Of a stretch of DNA of 64,000 nt, positions 26,662-35,835 are shown piece by piece; within the stretch, counting starts at the first letter, position 1, and the number at the start of each line of letters is the position of its first letter. The position numbers and the translations under genes were made by a program. The notes under the pieces are model-generated. The model was given only the letters and a program-made list of their open reading frames with translations, did no database searches and had not been told where the DNA came from. This DNA is from Aureibaculum sp. 2308TA14-22 (lineage in GTDB: Bacteria; Bacteroidota; Bacteroidia; Flavobacteriales; Flavobacteriaceae): positions 2,630,501 through 2,694,500 of the forward strand of contig NZ_JBEWXT010000001.1 of assembly GCF_040538665.1 (NCBI RefSeq), given 5' to 3'.

Positions 26662-28206
26662 ATGAGATTTATTTATGTATTTGTTTTATTACTATTGACT
26701 AACGTTATTTTTGCTCAAAAAAATGACGGTCAAGTTATTGAAATTAAGGACGTTAATAAAACCAAGACCTTGAAAATTAGTGCGGATAGCCTAAAAAACA
26801 ATGTACCTGAGTTAATTGACCATAGCGATGCCGATTTAATTGATAGTTTATGGATAGCTAGGTTAAAGGAGTCGTCTTTGAACCATGATTTTCAATATGT
26901 AAACCCCGATGAAGAAATTTCAGATGCTTCAAACATTGAACTTTCAACTGAAGTGCTTAAAGAAAGGTTGGCCCACCTGAATAGTACAACACCCTTTAAT
27001 GTAGAATACAATTCTTCCTTAGAACGATTAATCAAACATTATTTAAAAACCCGAAAAAAAACACTGGGCAATTTAATGGGCAAAGCGGAATACTATTTCC
27101 CAATGTTTGAAGAACATTTAGACAAATACAATATCCCAATGGAAATTAAGTATTTAGCTATTGTTGAGTCAGCTTTAAGACCAAGAGCCCGATCTAGAGT
27201 AGGTGCTTCGGGTTTATGGCAATTTATGTATTATACCGGAAAACAATTTGACCTTGAGGTAAATTCTTATGTTGATGAAAGACATGACCCCTTAAGAGCA
27301 ACTGAAGCTGCTTGTAAATTTTTATCGCAACTCTATAAAACTTTTAACGATTGGGATCTTGCTTTAGCGGCTTACAATTCTGGTCCGGGTAATGTATCAA
27401 AAGCTATAAGACGATCAGGAGGAAAAAGAAATTATTGGAATATCAGACATAATTTGCCTCGTGAAACAGCTGGTTATCTGCCTGCTTTTTATGCTACATT
27501 ATATTTAATGGAATACGCCAAAGAACATGACATTAAACCTCAAAAATTTATAACCAATAGGTTTGAAACCGATACAATTGTAGTTAAGCAGCAAATTACT
27601 TTTGACCAAATTAATAAAATATTAAATACGGATAATGAACTGTTAGAACATTTGAATCCGCAATACAAGTTAAATATAATTCCGTTTGTGAAAGAGAAGA
27701 ATTATACATTACGCTTACCGGTACATTTAATAGGTAAGTTCGTGTCTAACGAGGAGCAAATTTATGCTTACGCAAAAGAAGATTTAGCAAAACGAGAAAA
27801 GCAATTACCAAAATTTCAAACAGCACCAGGTAAAATACGATACAGAGTAAGAAATGGTGACTATCTTGGTAAAATTGCACAACGTTACGGTGTTGGCGTA
27901 TCTCAAATAAAAAGGTGGAACGGTTTACGCTCAAACAATTTAAGAATAGGACAACGTTTAACCATTTATCCAAGAAATTATAAAACAGCATCTACAAAAA
28001 GTAAAAAGGCGTCTACAAAAAAAACCACTACTAAATCTACGCCAAAGGGTAAATACACCACCTATACCGTTAAAAAAGGAGACTCTTTATGGATAATATC
28101 AAAAAAATTCCCAAAAGTTTCTGTAGAACAAATCAAAAGTTGGAACAATATTTGGAGGGTTAAAAGTCTAAAGCCAGGAATGAAACTTAAAATCTATAAA
28201 AGTTAA
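26662..28206 (+). CDS. Lytic transglycosylase (MltD-like) with two LysM domains
   Basis: 514 residues, signal peptide (VIFAQ, 15-19). SLT domain with LAIVESALRPRARS (catalytic Glu169), ASGLWQFMYYTGKQ and ALAAYNSGPGNVSKAI. LysM repeats at about 392-438 (YRVRNGDYLGKIAQRYGV) and 467-513 (YTVKKGDSLWIISKKFPK), joined by a Ser/Thr/Lys-rich linker (AST KSKKASTKKTTT region, about 445-465). Compared with its neighbour it has an acidic insert at 40-90. Probably a periplasmic or outer-membrane peptidoglycan hydrolase. Confidence 0.9.
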   Translation: MRFIYVFVLLLLTNVIFAQKNDGQVIEIKDVNKTKTLKISADSLKNNVPELIDHSDADLIDSLWIARLKESSLNHDFQYVNPDEEISDASNIELSTEVLKERLAHLNSTTPFNVEYNSSLERLIKHYLKTRKKTLGNLMGKAEYYFPMFEEHLDKYNIPMEIKYLAIVESALRPRARSRVGASGLWQFMYYTGKQFDLEVNSYVDERHDPLRATEAACKFLSQLYKTFNDWDLALAAYNSGPGNVSKAIRRSGGKRNYWNIRHNLPRETAGYLPAFYATLYLMEYAKEHDIKPQKFITNRFETDTIVVKQQITFDQINKILNTDNELLEHLNPQYKLNIIPFVKEKNYTLRLPVHLIGKFVSNEEQIYAYAKEDLAKREKQLPKFQTAPGKIRYRVRNGDYLGKIAQRYGVGVSQIKRWNGLRSNNLRIGQRLTIYPRNYKTASTKSKKASTKKTTTKSTPKGKYTTYTVKKGDSLWIISKKFPKVSVEQIKSWNNIWRVKSLKPGMKLKIYKS

Positions 28207-28260
28207 TCTTTTCGGGCTTAAATAAAGTTAAATCTCTAATTTTAAAACTAATTTAAACCT

Positions 28261-29226
28261 ATGAAAACACTATTATCAATTGTATTAGTAAGTGTGTTTT
28301 TTATCTCGTGCAATTCAAAAAATACAGAACTAACATTAAAAGAATCCAACAGTAGGATAAACCATTTAACAATAGTTATTGAAAATGACCTTTGGAAAGG
28401 TCAAATTGGCGACTCTCTTAGGGAAATTATAGGGGCTCCTGTTTTGGGACTACCTCAAGAAGAAACCCAATTTACAGTTAACCAAGTAACCCCTACAGCT
28501 TTTTCAAATTTATTTAAAAGAAACAGAAATATATTGTTTATAGGTATTGATGATAAAGAAGGTTATTACTTAAAAAATAATGTTTATGCCGCTCCTCAAT
28601 TAACAATGACTATTTTTGGTAAAGACACAAACTCATTAAAGAAGTTAATTCAAGAACATAAAAAAGACATTATCTCTGTTTTTAAAGATTCTGATTTGGC
28701 TCTGTATCAAAAAGAAAAAACCAGAAGCCATCTTGATGTGAAAAACATTAAAACCCTGACTAATTTTGGAGTAAAACTGAATATACCTCACGACTACGCT
28801 ATCGTTGATGATACAGGTGATTTTTTATGGTTACGGCAAGAAATTTCTAAAGGAAGTTTAAACATTATTGCTTATACCTTACCCTTAACAGTAAAAGATA
28901 GTATTGCTAAAAATATTGTTAAAATTAGAGATACTATTGGAAAAAAACACATTCCTGGTCCTTCAGAAGGAACTTTTATGATTACAGAAGCTGCCTATAC
29001 ACCGTTTACCAAAGAAGTTGAATTTGGTAATAAACCCGCATTTGAAACTAGAGGTACCTGGGAAGTGCCTAAAGAATTTATGGCAGGGCCTTTTTTAAAC
29101 TACACTATACTAGATAAGGAAAACAATAGATTACTGGTTTTTGAAGGATTTACCTACGCTCCTTCAATTAACAAACGTGACTTTATGTTTGAGCTTGAAG
29201 CTATAATAAAAACCTTAAAAGGTTAA
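28261..29226 (+). CDS. DUF4837 family lipoprotein
   Basis: 321 residues with a lipobox (VFFISC, Cys17). The body resembles DUF4837 proteins of Bacteroidota: HLTIVIENDLWKGQIGDSLREIIGAPVLGLPQEE near the N-terminus, FETRGTWEVPKEFMAGPFLNY near 262-282. Function unknown; probably anchored in the periplasm. It lies 54 nt after the second transglycosylase, same strand, so a shared envelope role is possible. Its end overlaps the convergent apbE by 12 nt. Confidence 0.75.
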   Translation: MKTLLSIVLVSVFFISCNSKNTELTLKESNSRINHLTIVIENDLWKGQIGDSLREIIGAPVLGLPQEETQFTVNQVTPTAFSNLFKRNRNILFIGIDDKEGYYLKNNVYAAPQLTMTIFGKDTNSLKKLIQEHKKDIISVFKDSDLALYQKEKTRSHLDVKNIKTLTNFGVKLNIPHDYAIVDDTGDFLWLRQEISKGSLNIIAYTLPLTVKDSIAKNIVKIRDTIGKKHIPGPSEGTFMITEAAYTPFTKEVEFGNKPAFETRGTWEVPKEFMAGPFLNYTILDKENNRLLVFEGFTYAPSINKRDFMFELEAIIKTLKG

Positions 29227-30222
29227 GGTTGAAAACGTTTCAATTTCGCCTTTATCATTACTGTAAATAATAAATGCCTTTAATTGGTTTTGGTTTTTCA
29301 AGAAACTTTTAGCTTTTTCTAAAGGCATAGCCATAATTGCAGTGGCGTAAGCATCAACATCTGCACAATCTAATTTCGCTATTATAGAAACGCTCAATAA
29401 ATTACTTTGTGCTGGATAACCCGTTTTTGAGTTAATTATGTGTGCATACTTTTTACCCGTAATTGAATCGATTTTAAATTTACGATAATTGCCCGAAGTT
29501 GCCATTGTCTCATTATTTAATTCAACTACCTTTTCAATAGAACGTGTACCGTCAAAATTCGGATTTTCTATACCAACCTTCCAAGGTTTATTCTTAACTT
29601 TATTTAATCCTCTGGAACGCAGTTCACCGCCTATTTCAATTAGATAGTTGGTAATTCCTTTGGTTTCTAAAAATTTTCCTGCTATATCAACTGCATAACC
29701 TTTTGCAATAGCATTAAAATCAAAATAAATACTATCGCTCGTTTTGGTTATTTTATTTTTTTTGAGCTCAACTTTATTAAAACCCACAAACTTTAATAAG
29801 TGTTTAACACTAGCTGAATCAAGATTATTTAAAGGTTTTTCCGGACCAAAACCCCAAGCATTAACCAAAGTACCAATTGTTGGGTCAAAAAAACCGTCAG
29901 TATCCTTATATATTTTTGATGATTTTTGAAATACCTCTTTAAAATAAGCATCTACCAAAACAGTTCTGTCCCCATTATTTATCTTTGAAATATCCGAACT
30001 AGGAATATATGTTGACATTGATTTGTTGACAAGATAAAACAGGCTATCCATAGATTTGGTAAAATCAATGTGACCTTTATCAAAATAAGTAATGTTATAA
30101 GTAGTACCGAAAGCTAAACCCTGTAATTTTAAAGGTTCGGTTCTTTTATCGTCGTCCCTACAAGAACATAAAATGACAAAAATCACTAAAAAAGCAACAA
30201 TTCTATTATGCAATAAGCCCAT
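29215..30222 (-). CDS. apbE: FAD:protein FMN transferase (ApbE), lipoprotein
   Basis: 335 residues from MGLLHNRIVAFLVIFVILCSC (ATG at 30222, lipobox Cys21); a longer frame from 30318 would put 32 residues before the signal peptide, so it is rejected. Family motifs: GFFDPTIGTLVNAWGF, YFDFNAIAKGYAVD, LIEIGGELRSRG, and the Mg-binding DAYATAIMAM near the C-terminus. It attaches FMN to threonine in target proteins. The likely targets here are NqrB and NqrC of the nqr operon 15 kb away. Confidence 0.9.
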   Translation of the reverse strand: MGLLHNRIVAFLVIFVILCSCRDDDKRTEPLKLQGLAFGTTYNITYFDKGHIDFTKSMDSLFYLVNKSMSTYIPSSDISKINNGDRTVLVDAYFKEVFQKSSKIYKDTDGFFDPTIGTLVNAWGFGPEKPLNNLDSASVKHLLKFVGFNKVELKKNKITKTSDSIYFDFNAIAKGYAVDIAGKFLETKGITNYLIEIGGELRSRGLNKVKNKPWKVGIENPNFDGTRSIEKVVELNNETMATSGNYRKFKIDSITGKKYAHIINSKTGYPAQSNLLSVSIIAKLDCADVDAYATAIMAMPLEKAKSFLKNQNQLKAFIIYSNDKGEIETFSTLTF

Positions 30223-30309
30223 TCTGAATAAAATTTTATATTTTAGAGCAATGCAAAGGTAAAGTTTTATTTTATAGATGTACTTTGTTAAAATCTTACT
30301 AAAATATTC

Positions 30310-30338
30310 TTTGCTCAAAAAAAAATTTAATAACTTCG
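30310..30338 (+). promoter_or_regulatory. Promoter of the OmpA-family gene
   Basis: TTTG (30310-30313), 17-nt spacer, TAACTTCG (30331-30338, one mismatch to TAnnTTTG), 27 nt before the start codon. Confidence 0.5.
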
Positions 30339-30364
30339 CCTACTAATTAAACAAAATTTAAATC

Positions 30365-31234
30365 ATGAAAAAAATACTTTTTCTTTCTCTATCATCTGTA
30401 ATTTTATTATCATCGTGCGTATCTCAAAAGAAATATGACGATCTTATGAGTCAGTACGATGCTGCAAAAACCGAATTAACCGAAGCTAAAGCCAAAGTTT
30501 TAGACTGTCAAGTTGAAAAGGATAAATTTGCAGGCATGGTGGCTAACTTAGAAGCACAAAACAAATTTTTACAAGAAAACCATGCTCAATCAATCAGGCA
30601 GATTGAAAATTTAACTACATTATCTCAATCTGCAAGTAGCAATATAAAGGATGTGGTTGCTCAATTGAGTGAAAAAGATAAATATATTAATGGCATACGT
30701 GGTGCCATGTCTAGAAAAGATTCAGTAAACTTAACGTTAGCTGTACACTTAAAAAGTGCATTGTCAGATGGCATTCAAGATGAAGATATTATTGTAAATG
30801 TTGAAAAAACTGTAGTTTACGTAGAAATCAATGATAAATTATTGTTTAGAAGCGGTAGTTCAGTAATTTCATCAAAGGCTAAGGCCTTATTGGACAAGGT
30901 GGCTACAGTCATTGCCAGCAGACCTGATATGGAAGTAATGGTTGAAGGTTATACAGACAACCAACCTATTAGCACTGCTATTACTAAAGATAACTGGGAT
31001 TTAAGTACACAACGTGCCACTGCAGTTGTAAGAGTGTTACAAAATGATTTTAAAATAGACCCTAAAAGATTAATTGCCGCTGGTAGAAGTGAATATTTAC
31101 CACTAGCTACAAACAATACTAAAGAAGGAAGATCTAGAAATAGAAGAACAAGAATTGTTATTTTACCAAAATTAGATCAGTTCTTTGATGTGTTGGAGCA
31201 AAAACCGGATGGTACTCCAAAATCTGAAGAATAA
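30365..31234 (+). CDS. OmpA/MotB-domain lipoprotein
   Basis: 289 residues. Lipobox LLSSC (Cys18), a coiled-coil stretch (about 25-100, DDLMSQYDAAKTELTEAKAKV and on), then a C-terminal OmpA domain (about 150-270) with LLFRSGSSVISSKAKALLDKVA, VEGYTDNQPI and LSTQRATAVVRVLQ, ending in the peptidoglycan-binding R/N-rich segment EGRSRNRRTRIVILP. It should tether the outer membrane to the cell wall. Followed by a strong bidirectional terminator. Confidence 0.88.
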   Translation: MKKILFLSLSSVILLSSCVSQKKYDDLMSQYDAAKTELTEAKAKVLDCQVEKDKFAGMVANLEAQNKFLQENHAQSIRQIENLTTLSQSASSNIKDVVAQLSEKDKYINGIRGAMSRKDSVNLTLAVHLKSALSDGIQDEDIIVNVEKTVVYVEINDKLLFRSGSSVISSKAKALLDKVATVIASRPDMEVMVEGYTDNQPISTAITKDNWDLSTQRATAVVRVLQNDFKIDPKRLIAAGRSEYLPLATNNTKEGRSRNRRTRIVILPKLDQFFDVLEQKPDGTPKSEE

Positions 31235-31254
31235 AAAGAGATTTAAATTAGAAT

Positions 31255-31292
31255 AAAAAAGCGAAAGGATTATATTAACCTTTCGCTTTTTT
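31255..31292. terminator. Bidirectional terminator between convergent genes
   Basis: A 14-bp stem (AAAAAAGCGAAAGG / CCTTTCGCTTTTTT) with a 10-nt loop, flanked by A- and T-runs, sits between the OmpA-family gene and the minus-strand hydrolase, whose stop codon touches it. Confidence 0.85.
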
Positions 31293-32087
31293 TTATTCTA
31301 ACAGTTCTTTTAATTTTTTATGATATTCTTCATATTGCAAGAGGTTGTTATGACTTCCTCCTTCTATGGTTACAAACTCTTTTTCTTTAACAGTAACCTC
31401 TTCAAATAACTTTTTACTGTCGTCATAAGGCGTAATCCAATCTTCGGTACCATGAAAAAAAGTAATCGGGCAAACTACCTGTTTTATATGCTCATTAGTC
31501 ATAAATTTATAATTCAATAAAAATATAGGAGCAAACGGAAAGCGATGTTTACCGGCAGCCGCCAAATTATAAAAAGGCACTTCTAAAATAAGTTGTTGGG
31601 GCGAATTATCCGCAGCCACTTTTGTGGCAAATGTTGTACCTAAAGATTTACCATAAACAACAATTTTATCTTCATCATACTGCTTTTTTAAATAATCGTA
31701 GCATAGTTGGGCATCGGTATACATTTTTTTCTCATCAAAACCCCCTGTACTTTTGCCATAGCCTCTATAGTCCATAACAAAAGCGTCATAATTAAAATTA
31801 CCAAAGTATTGTGTAACCTGTCCCCAACCGTTTAAACTACCTGAATTCCCATGAAAATATAACACTATGCCTTTTGGCTGCTCTACTTTAAAATGTAATG
31901 CATTAATAATAGCACTATCAGGCGTTTTCAGATTTACTTCTTCAAAATTTCTGTCAAAATTAAAAACATAATCTTGCGGTAGTACTTGAGGTTGAAAAAT
32001 CAGTTTTTCTTGAAAAAAGTAAGCCAGTACAGTTATAAAAACATATACAATTACTAACCATTTTAAAATTTTAACTATTATCCGCAT
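31293..32087 (-). CDS. Alpha/beta hydrolase, membrane anchored (paralogue 1)
   Basis: 264 residues. N-terminal hydrophobic anchor (about 8-28), then a serine-hydrolase fold: YFHGNSGSLNGWG (oxyanion region), MDYRGYGKSTG, the nucleophile elbow VVYGKSLGTTFA (Ser in G-K-S-L-G), Asp in HGTEDWITPY and His in EGGSHNNLL. This is the ABHD13/BEM46-like layout. It is 3 nt after the related gene upstream; the two are tandem duplicates. Substrate unknown. Confidence 0.8.
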   Translation of the reverse strand: MRIIVKILKWLVIVYVFITVLAYFFQEKLIFQPQVLPQDYVFNFDRNFEEVNLKTPDSAIINALHFKVEQPKGIVLYFHGNSGSLNGWGQVTQYFGNFNYDAFVMDYRGYGKSTGGFDEKKMYTDAQLCYDYLKKQYDEDKIVVYGKSLGTTFATKVAADNSPQQLILEVPFYNLAAAGKHRFPFAPIFLLNYKFMTNEHIKQVVCPITFFHGTEDWITPYDDSKKLFEEVTVKEKEFVTIEGGSHNNLLQYEEYHKKLKELLE

Positions 32088-32090
32088 TTA

Positions 32091-32951
32091 CTATTTCCTT
32101 TTCTTTCTAACAAAATCTATACTTGTATTTTCCCTGTCAATGGCGGCTATTTCTTTAGACTGTAAAATTTCTTTTAAAGCTCTATGGTAATCCTCAAAGT
32201 TGTGTAAGTTTTTATGCCCGCCTCCAATTACCAAATACAACCTCGATAATTTTGGGTTTAACCGAGATAATCTAATACTTGATTTCATAGGTATAATTCT
32301 GTCATTAGTACCATGAATCAATTTTATAGGACATTTTACATACTTAATCCACTTATAGGTAGGCATGGAATACCGCATAATTAAACCTAAGGGAATAAAA
32401 GGCAAATAACGCTTTGCATTATTGGACATGCTATAATATGGACAAGCTAAAATTAGTATTCTGGGGTTATTAACCGAAGCCAATTTTGTAGCTAAACCAG
32501 TGCCTAACGATCGCCCATAGACAATAATATATTTTTCGTCAACTTTTTGCTTTATAATGTTGTAAATAGCTTGCACATCCTCTTTCATGGTTTGCTGTGT
32601 ACGTTTACCTTTACTCTTGCCAAAACCCCTGTAATCTATCATTAGCACATCCCAATTGTGATGCGTAAAATCAATGGCAAACTTGCCCCAGCCTTTTATA
32701 CTTTTGGAATTTCCTTTTAAGTAAAAAACAACACCTTTAGGGTTTTTGGTCTTAAAATGAAGTCCGTTAATGGTTACTTTATCGTTCAATTGAATATTGT
32801 ACTCCTCAACTTCTTGGTTTTCATATTCAAACTTAAAATCGTCCGACAGTTTTTCGGGCTTAAATATAAATTTTTCCTGAAAAAAATAGAAAATAAGACT
32901 TATAGCCAGTACTGTAATTACAAAAATGGTTATGATTAGGCTGTAGTTCAT
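32091..32951 (-). CDS. Alpha/beta hydrolase, membrane anchored (paralogue 2)
   Basis: 286 residues. Hydrophobic anchor at about 5-25, then the same order of motifs as its neighbour: YLKGNSKSIKGWG, IDYRGFGKSKG, nucleophile elbow VYGRSLGTGLA, HGTNDRIIP, GGGHKNLHNF. A basic 20-residue C-terminal tail is extra. The oxyanion motif HGN of the partner is KGN here (Leu-Lys-Gly-Asn), a change near the active site that may alter activity. First of a two-gene unit. Confidence 0.78.
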   Translation of the reverse strand: MNYSLIITIFVITVLAISLIFYFFQEKFIFKPEKLSDDFKFEYENQEVEEYNIQLNDKVTINGLHFKTKNPKGVVFYLKGNSKSIKGWGKFAIDFTHHNWDVLMIDYRGFGKSKGKRTQQTMKEDVQAIYNIIKQKVDEKYIIVYGRSLGTGLATKLASVNNPRILILACPYYSMSNNAKRYLPFIPLGLIMRYSMPTYKWIKYVKCPIKLIHGTNDRIIPMKSSIRLSRLNPKLSRLYLVIGGGHKNLHNFEDYHRALKEILQSKEIAAIDRENTSIDFVRKKRK

Positions 32952-32977
32952 TAGAATTTAAAGATACAAAACTTAAA

Positions 32978-33343
32978 CTAGTCCAATATTTTCACTAACT
33001 CTTCAAAAGCAACATAATAGGGTTGGTCTTTAAAAACAGGCATTTCTACACTTTCTGCATTGGCAATGCCAACACCAGCAAACCATACTTTGGCATTTTG
33101 TTTTAGGGCATGCTGCTTAAAGGTTTCCATCCAGATAACATCGTAATCTTGAGCATTTTGAAGATTAGAAGTAACTTTTACCAACACAAAAATGGTAGGT
33201 TCGTCCTTTTTGTACAATACATATTGAGGATGCTTTTTTAACTTACTATTTATGGCCACAAATTCGTAACCCATTTGTTGCAGCTTTTCACCAACAATGT
33301 TCATTCCTAAATTATGTAGTTCTTGCTCAGTAAGTGGAGTCAT
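32978..33343 (-). CDS. Conserved hypothetical protein (121 aa)
   Basis: No signal peptide or membrane segment. Pattern: LGMNIVGEKLQQMGYEFVAINSKLKKHPQYVLYKKDEP, then IFVLVKVTSN and DVIWMETFKQHALKQNAKVWFAGVGIANAESVE. The beta-strand order with YVLYKK...IFVLVKV recalls a restriction-endonuclease-like fold, but no convincing D-(D/E)XK set is seen. I recall similar flavobacterial proteins carrying a label as Nqr subunit F, which the sequence does not support (no Fe-S or flavin motif). Stands 26 nt upstream of the hydrolase pair. Confidence 0.6.
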   Translation of the reverse strand: MTPLTEQELHNLGMNIVGEKLQQMGYEFVAINSKLKKHPQYVLYKKDEPTIFVLVKVTSNLQNAQDYDVIWMETFKQHALKQNAKVWFAGVGIANAESVEMPVFKDQPYYVAFEELVKILD

Positions 33344-33535
33344 TGCTTTTTATGATTATAATTTATTTAGAAGCTAAAAATACAAAATTTAATAGGTAGC
33401 TTACTTTTTTTATGTTAAGGCAACCATTCCATTAGTTGATAACTAATAAAAACTCATAAAAAAACGACATTCAATAGTTAGTATATTTATTCCCTATTAC
33501 TTGGCAGTAATAATAACCAAAAAAATAATTTTCCT

Positions 33536-34378
33536 ATGAAAAAAATACTACTTATCTCCCTTTGCATTTTTACTTTTAAGCCCGTCTTTTCACAAAAAAC
33601 CATTGAGGTTATTAGCTCAAGGGATCAAAAAATTGAAACCTATTACGTACTAGATTCCGATAGAAAGACCAAACACGGCAATTATTTATTGACTTGGGAT
33701 GCTAATTTATACAAGTCCGTAATTGAAGAAGGTACTTATAAAAACAATAGTAAAGAAGGCGTTTGGAAAACGTACCATCCATTTAAAGGCAAATACGACA
33801 AAAACGATATGCGAGTACAATACCTAACCACCTATAAAAACAATAAAAAAGACGGTCTCTTTGTAGAATTTGGATATGACAGGGACACCATTGAGGTAGG
33901 CGAGTTTTTAGCAAATAAAAGAGCAGGTATTTGGAAAAAATATGAAAATGGAAAATTAGTGGCGAAATATGATTTTACCAACAAGAATAATTTAATAGAT
34001 AAGGTTGAAATTAAAAAACAAGGGTCTTATCAGTTACCAAGTTTACTTAAAGACAATTTAAATGTATATCTGATAAATAATTTTAAGCCTGTAAACCATA
34101 AAAAGATAAAAAGATTGTTTGGCATTATAGAAGCCACCATGACTATTGACAAATATGGAAGTGTTGGCAATGTTGTAGTTACAGGTGCAGAATACCCAGA
34201 GTTGGAACAAGAATTTATTTCCGTTTTAAAATCTACTTACGGATTATGGAACCCAGCCCTAAAAAATACTGAAAAGGTAACCGTAACTATTGCTGTACCC
34301 ATAAAGTTTTTAATTGAGTGGAAAAAAAAGGGACCTAGAGTAGGTGTACAATCAGGCACTATGGAAATTATTGAATAG
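33536..34378 (+). CDS. Secreted protein with MORN-like repeats and TonB-C-like domain
   Basis: 280 residues with a signal peptide (PVFSQ near 16-20). Residues about 45-150 hold toxin/MORN-like repeats of the form GTYKNNSKEGVWKTY, NNKKDGLFVEFG, FLANKRAGIWKKYENGK, and the last 90 residues resemble the TonB C-terminal fold (ATMTIDKYGSVGNVVVTGAEYPELEQEFISVL). Such combinations are common in Bacteroidota envelope proteins of unknown function. Last ordinary gene before the accessory region. Confidence 0.65.
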   Translation: MKKILLISLCIFTFKPVFSQKTIEVISSRDQKIETYYVLDSDRKTKHGNYLLTWDANLYKSVIEEGTYKNNSKEGVWKTYHPFKGKYDKNDMRVQYLTTYKNNKKDGLFVEFGYDRDTIEVGEFLANKRAGIWKKYENGKLVAKYDFTNKNNLIDKVEIKKQGSYQLPSLLKDNLNVYLINNFKPVNHKKIKRLFGIIEATMTIDKYGSVGNVVVTGAEYPELEQEFISVLKSTYGLWNPALKNTEKVTVTIAVPIKFLIEWKKKGPRVGVQSGTMEIIE

Positions 34379-34562
34379 CCAAAGCTTTTCTATTTTTTAT
34401 AAATATTTTTCGATTATTTAGTTTAATCAACTAGTAATCAGCATTTAATAATTATCCGTTTTTAACGGTTAACAAACGGATAGCTTACTAATCATTGCTC
34501 AACAAAAGCCTAAATAGCAATGCTTCTGGGCATTGTTATTAAATTAAATAAGTATCTTGCAA

Positions 34563-34605
34563 ACATAACGGATATAACCACAATGCGGTTATACAGTTGT
34601 TGTGC
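34563..34605. repeat. Short attC-like element before cassette 1
   Basis: About 43 nt: ACATAAC (34563-34569), arms ATAACC and GGTTAT forming a hairpin, a 4-nt spacer, and GTTGTGC (34599-34605). The layout matches the larger repeats at 36358 and 39514 (outer box, arm, arm, spacer, outer box). GTTGTGC is the exact complement of GCACAAC that closes this cassette at 36358. The remaining 180 nt between the previous gene and this element hold a CAATGC/GCATTG hairpin and nothing else recognised. Confidence 0.5.
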
Positions 34606-34630
34606 TTAATTATGACGAACACCTAAAATT

Positions 34631-35212
34631 ATGACAAAAGGATATAATAAGGCAGATGCTTTTGGCAAACTATATTGGGTTCTAGAAAAGGAAGAAGTAA
34701 AAAATCGAGCTTGTGTATTTTTGAGTCACAAAAAAGAAGATAAACCTGCTTGTAGAAAAATTGCAGAATATTTATCAAAAGCTGGAATAGACTATTATCT
34801 GGATGAAGAAGATAGAAACCTTCAACAAGCTGTTGGTTCTGGTGACGCTCATAAGATAACTGAAAGTATTAAAAAAGGTATAACAGAAAGTAGTCATATG
34901 CTTGTTGTAGTTTCTGAAAAAACATATAAATCACAATGGGTTCCTTTTGAAGTAGGTTATGGACATTCTTCATTAGTTGATGGCACAAATGATAAACTCA
35001 AACTTTCCATACTAACGTTAAAAGACCTTTCAGAAAAGGACTTGCCAACATTTATGCAAGTTGGAAATATTGTAAGAGGAACAAAATCTTTAAATCAATA
35101 TATTTCTGAAATATCTAATAAACTTGAAAAATCTATGATTAACGAAACGAGATTATTTTCACACTCGCAGAGTAATCATCCATTAGATAATGTTTTAAAT
35201 TGGAAACTATAA
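34631..35212 (+). CDS. TIR-domain protein
   Basis: 193 residues. TIR fold: box 1 RACVFLSHKKED (26-37), ACRKIAEYLSKAGIDYYLDEED (helix and strand), IKKGITESSHMLVVVSEKTYKSQWVPFEVGYG (80-111) with the expected catalytic glutamate Glu107 after Trp103. Such domains cleave NAD+ or make cyclic ADP-ribose signals in bacterial immunity. There is no further effector domain; a 50-residue tail follows. First gene of a three-gene unit (1-nt overlap with the next), inside cassette 1. Confidence 0.8.
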   Translation: MTKGYNKADAFGKLYWVLEKEEVKNRACVFLSHKKEDKPACRKIAEYLSKAGIDYYLDEEDRNLQQAVGSGDAHKITESIKKGITESSHMLVVVSEKTYKSQWVPFEVGYGHSSLVDGTNDKLKLSILTLKDLSEKDLPTFMQVGNIVRGTKSLNQYISEISNKLEKSMINETRLFSHSQSNHPLDNVLNWKL

Positions 35213-35823
35213 TGAATTTGACAAAACATAAAGTATTTATCAGTTATCATCACGCTAACGACCAATGGTATAAAAATGAACTTTTAAGATTAAACAGCTT
35301 ACATAATATTTTCATTGATGGTTCTGTAGATACTGGAGATATTGATGAAAGATTAGACAATGAAACTATAAGACAAATAATTAGAGATTATTATTTAAAA
35401 GACAGTACAGTAACCATTTTACTTGTCGGAACTGAAACTAAAAATAGAAAACACATTGATTGGGAATTAAAATCCAGTATGATAAATGGTTCAGTGAATA
35501 AAAAATCTGGAATTCTTGTCATTAATTTACCAAGTACTGGCTGTACTTATTATACTGCAACTCATTCAAGGGAAAAAGAAATTATTTATCCGGAAAATAA
35601 ATCTTGGACATCAATTGATACAAGAGCTGAATATGAAAGGAGATACCCTTATTTGCCTGCGAGAATAATAGATAATCTCTTAAAACCAGAAGCTAAAATC
35701 TCAGTAGTTAATTGGAATGAACTTAATATCGAAAAACTTAGATTTTTGATTCACGCGACATTTGAAGATAAAGGAAACTGTGAATATGATTTAAGTAGAA
35801 CAATGAAAAGAAACAACTCATAA
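35212..35823 (+). CDS. TIR-like DUF1863 (ThsB-like) protein
   Basis: 203 residues from the ATG at 35212, which shares its first base with the stop of the previous gene (TAATG). N-terminal KVFISYHHANDQWYKNEL (7-24), TGDIDERLDNETIRQIIRDYYLKDSTVTILLVG (41-73) and RKHIDWELKSSM with Glu85 follow the DUF1863 pattern of ThsB, the TIR sensor of Thoeris systems. A C-terminal region of about 90 residues, with YPENKSW and RRYPYLPARI, is less conserved. No ThsA gene is present, so this is not a standard Thoeris pair. Confidence 0.78.
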   Translation: MNLTKHKVFISYHHANDQWYKNELLRLNSLHNIFIDGSVDTGDIDERLDNETIRQIIRDYYLKDSTVTILLVGTETKNRKHIDWELKSSMINGSVNKKSGILVINLPSTGCTYYTATHSREKEIIYPENKSWTSIDTRAEYERRYPYLPARIIDNLLKPEAKISVVNWNELNIEKLRFLIHATFEDKGNCEYDLSRTMKRNNS

Positions 35824-35835
35824 AATTAAACTTCT

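Noticed and set aside
32978-33343. Labelling this gene as Nqr subunit F
   Set aside because: It has no Fe-S, FAD or NADH motif; the true nqrF is at 44665-45981.
34379-34560. Regulatory RNA or extra gene before the TIR cassette
   Set aside because: Only a small CAATGC/GCATTG hairpin and AT-rich sequence are visible; nothing supports a gene or RNA family.
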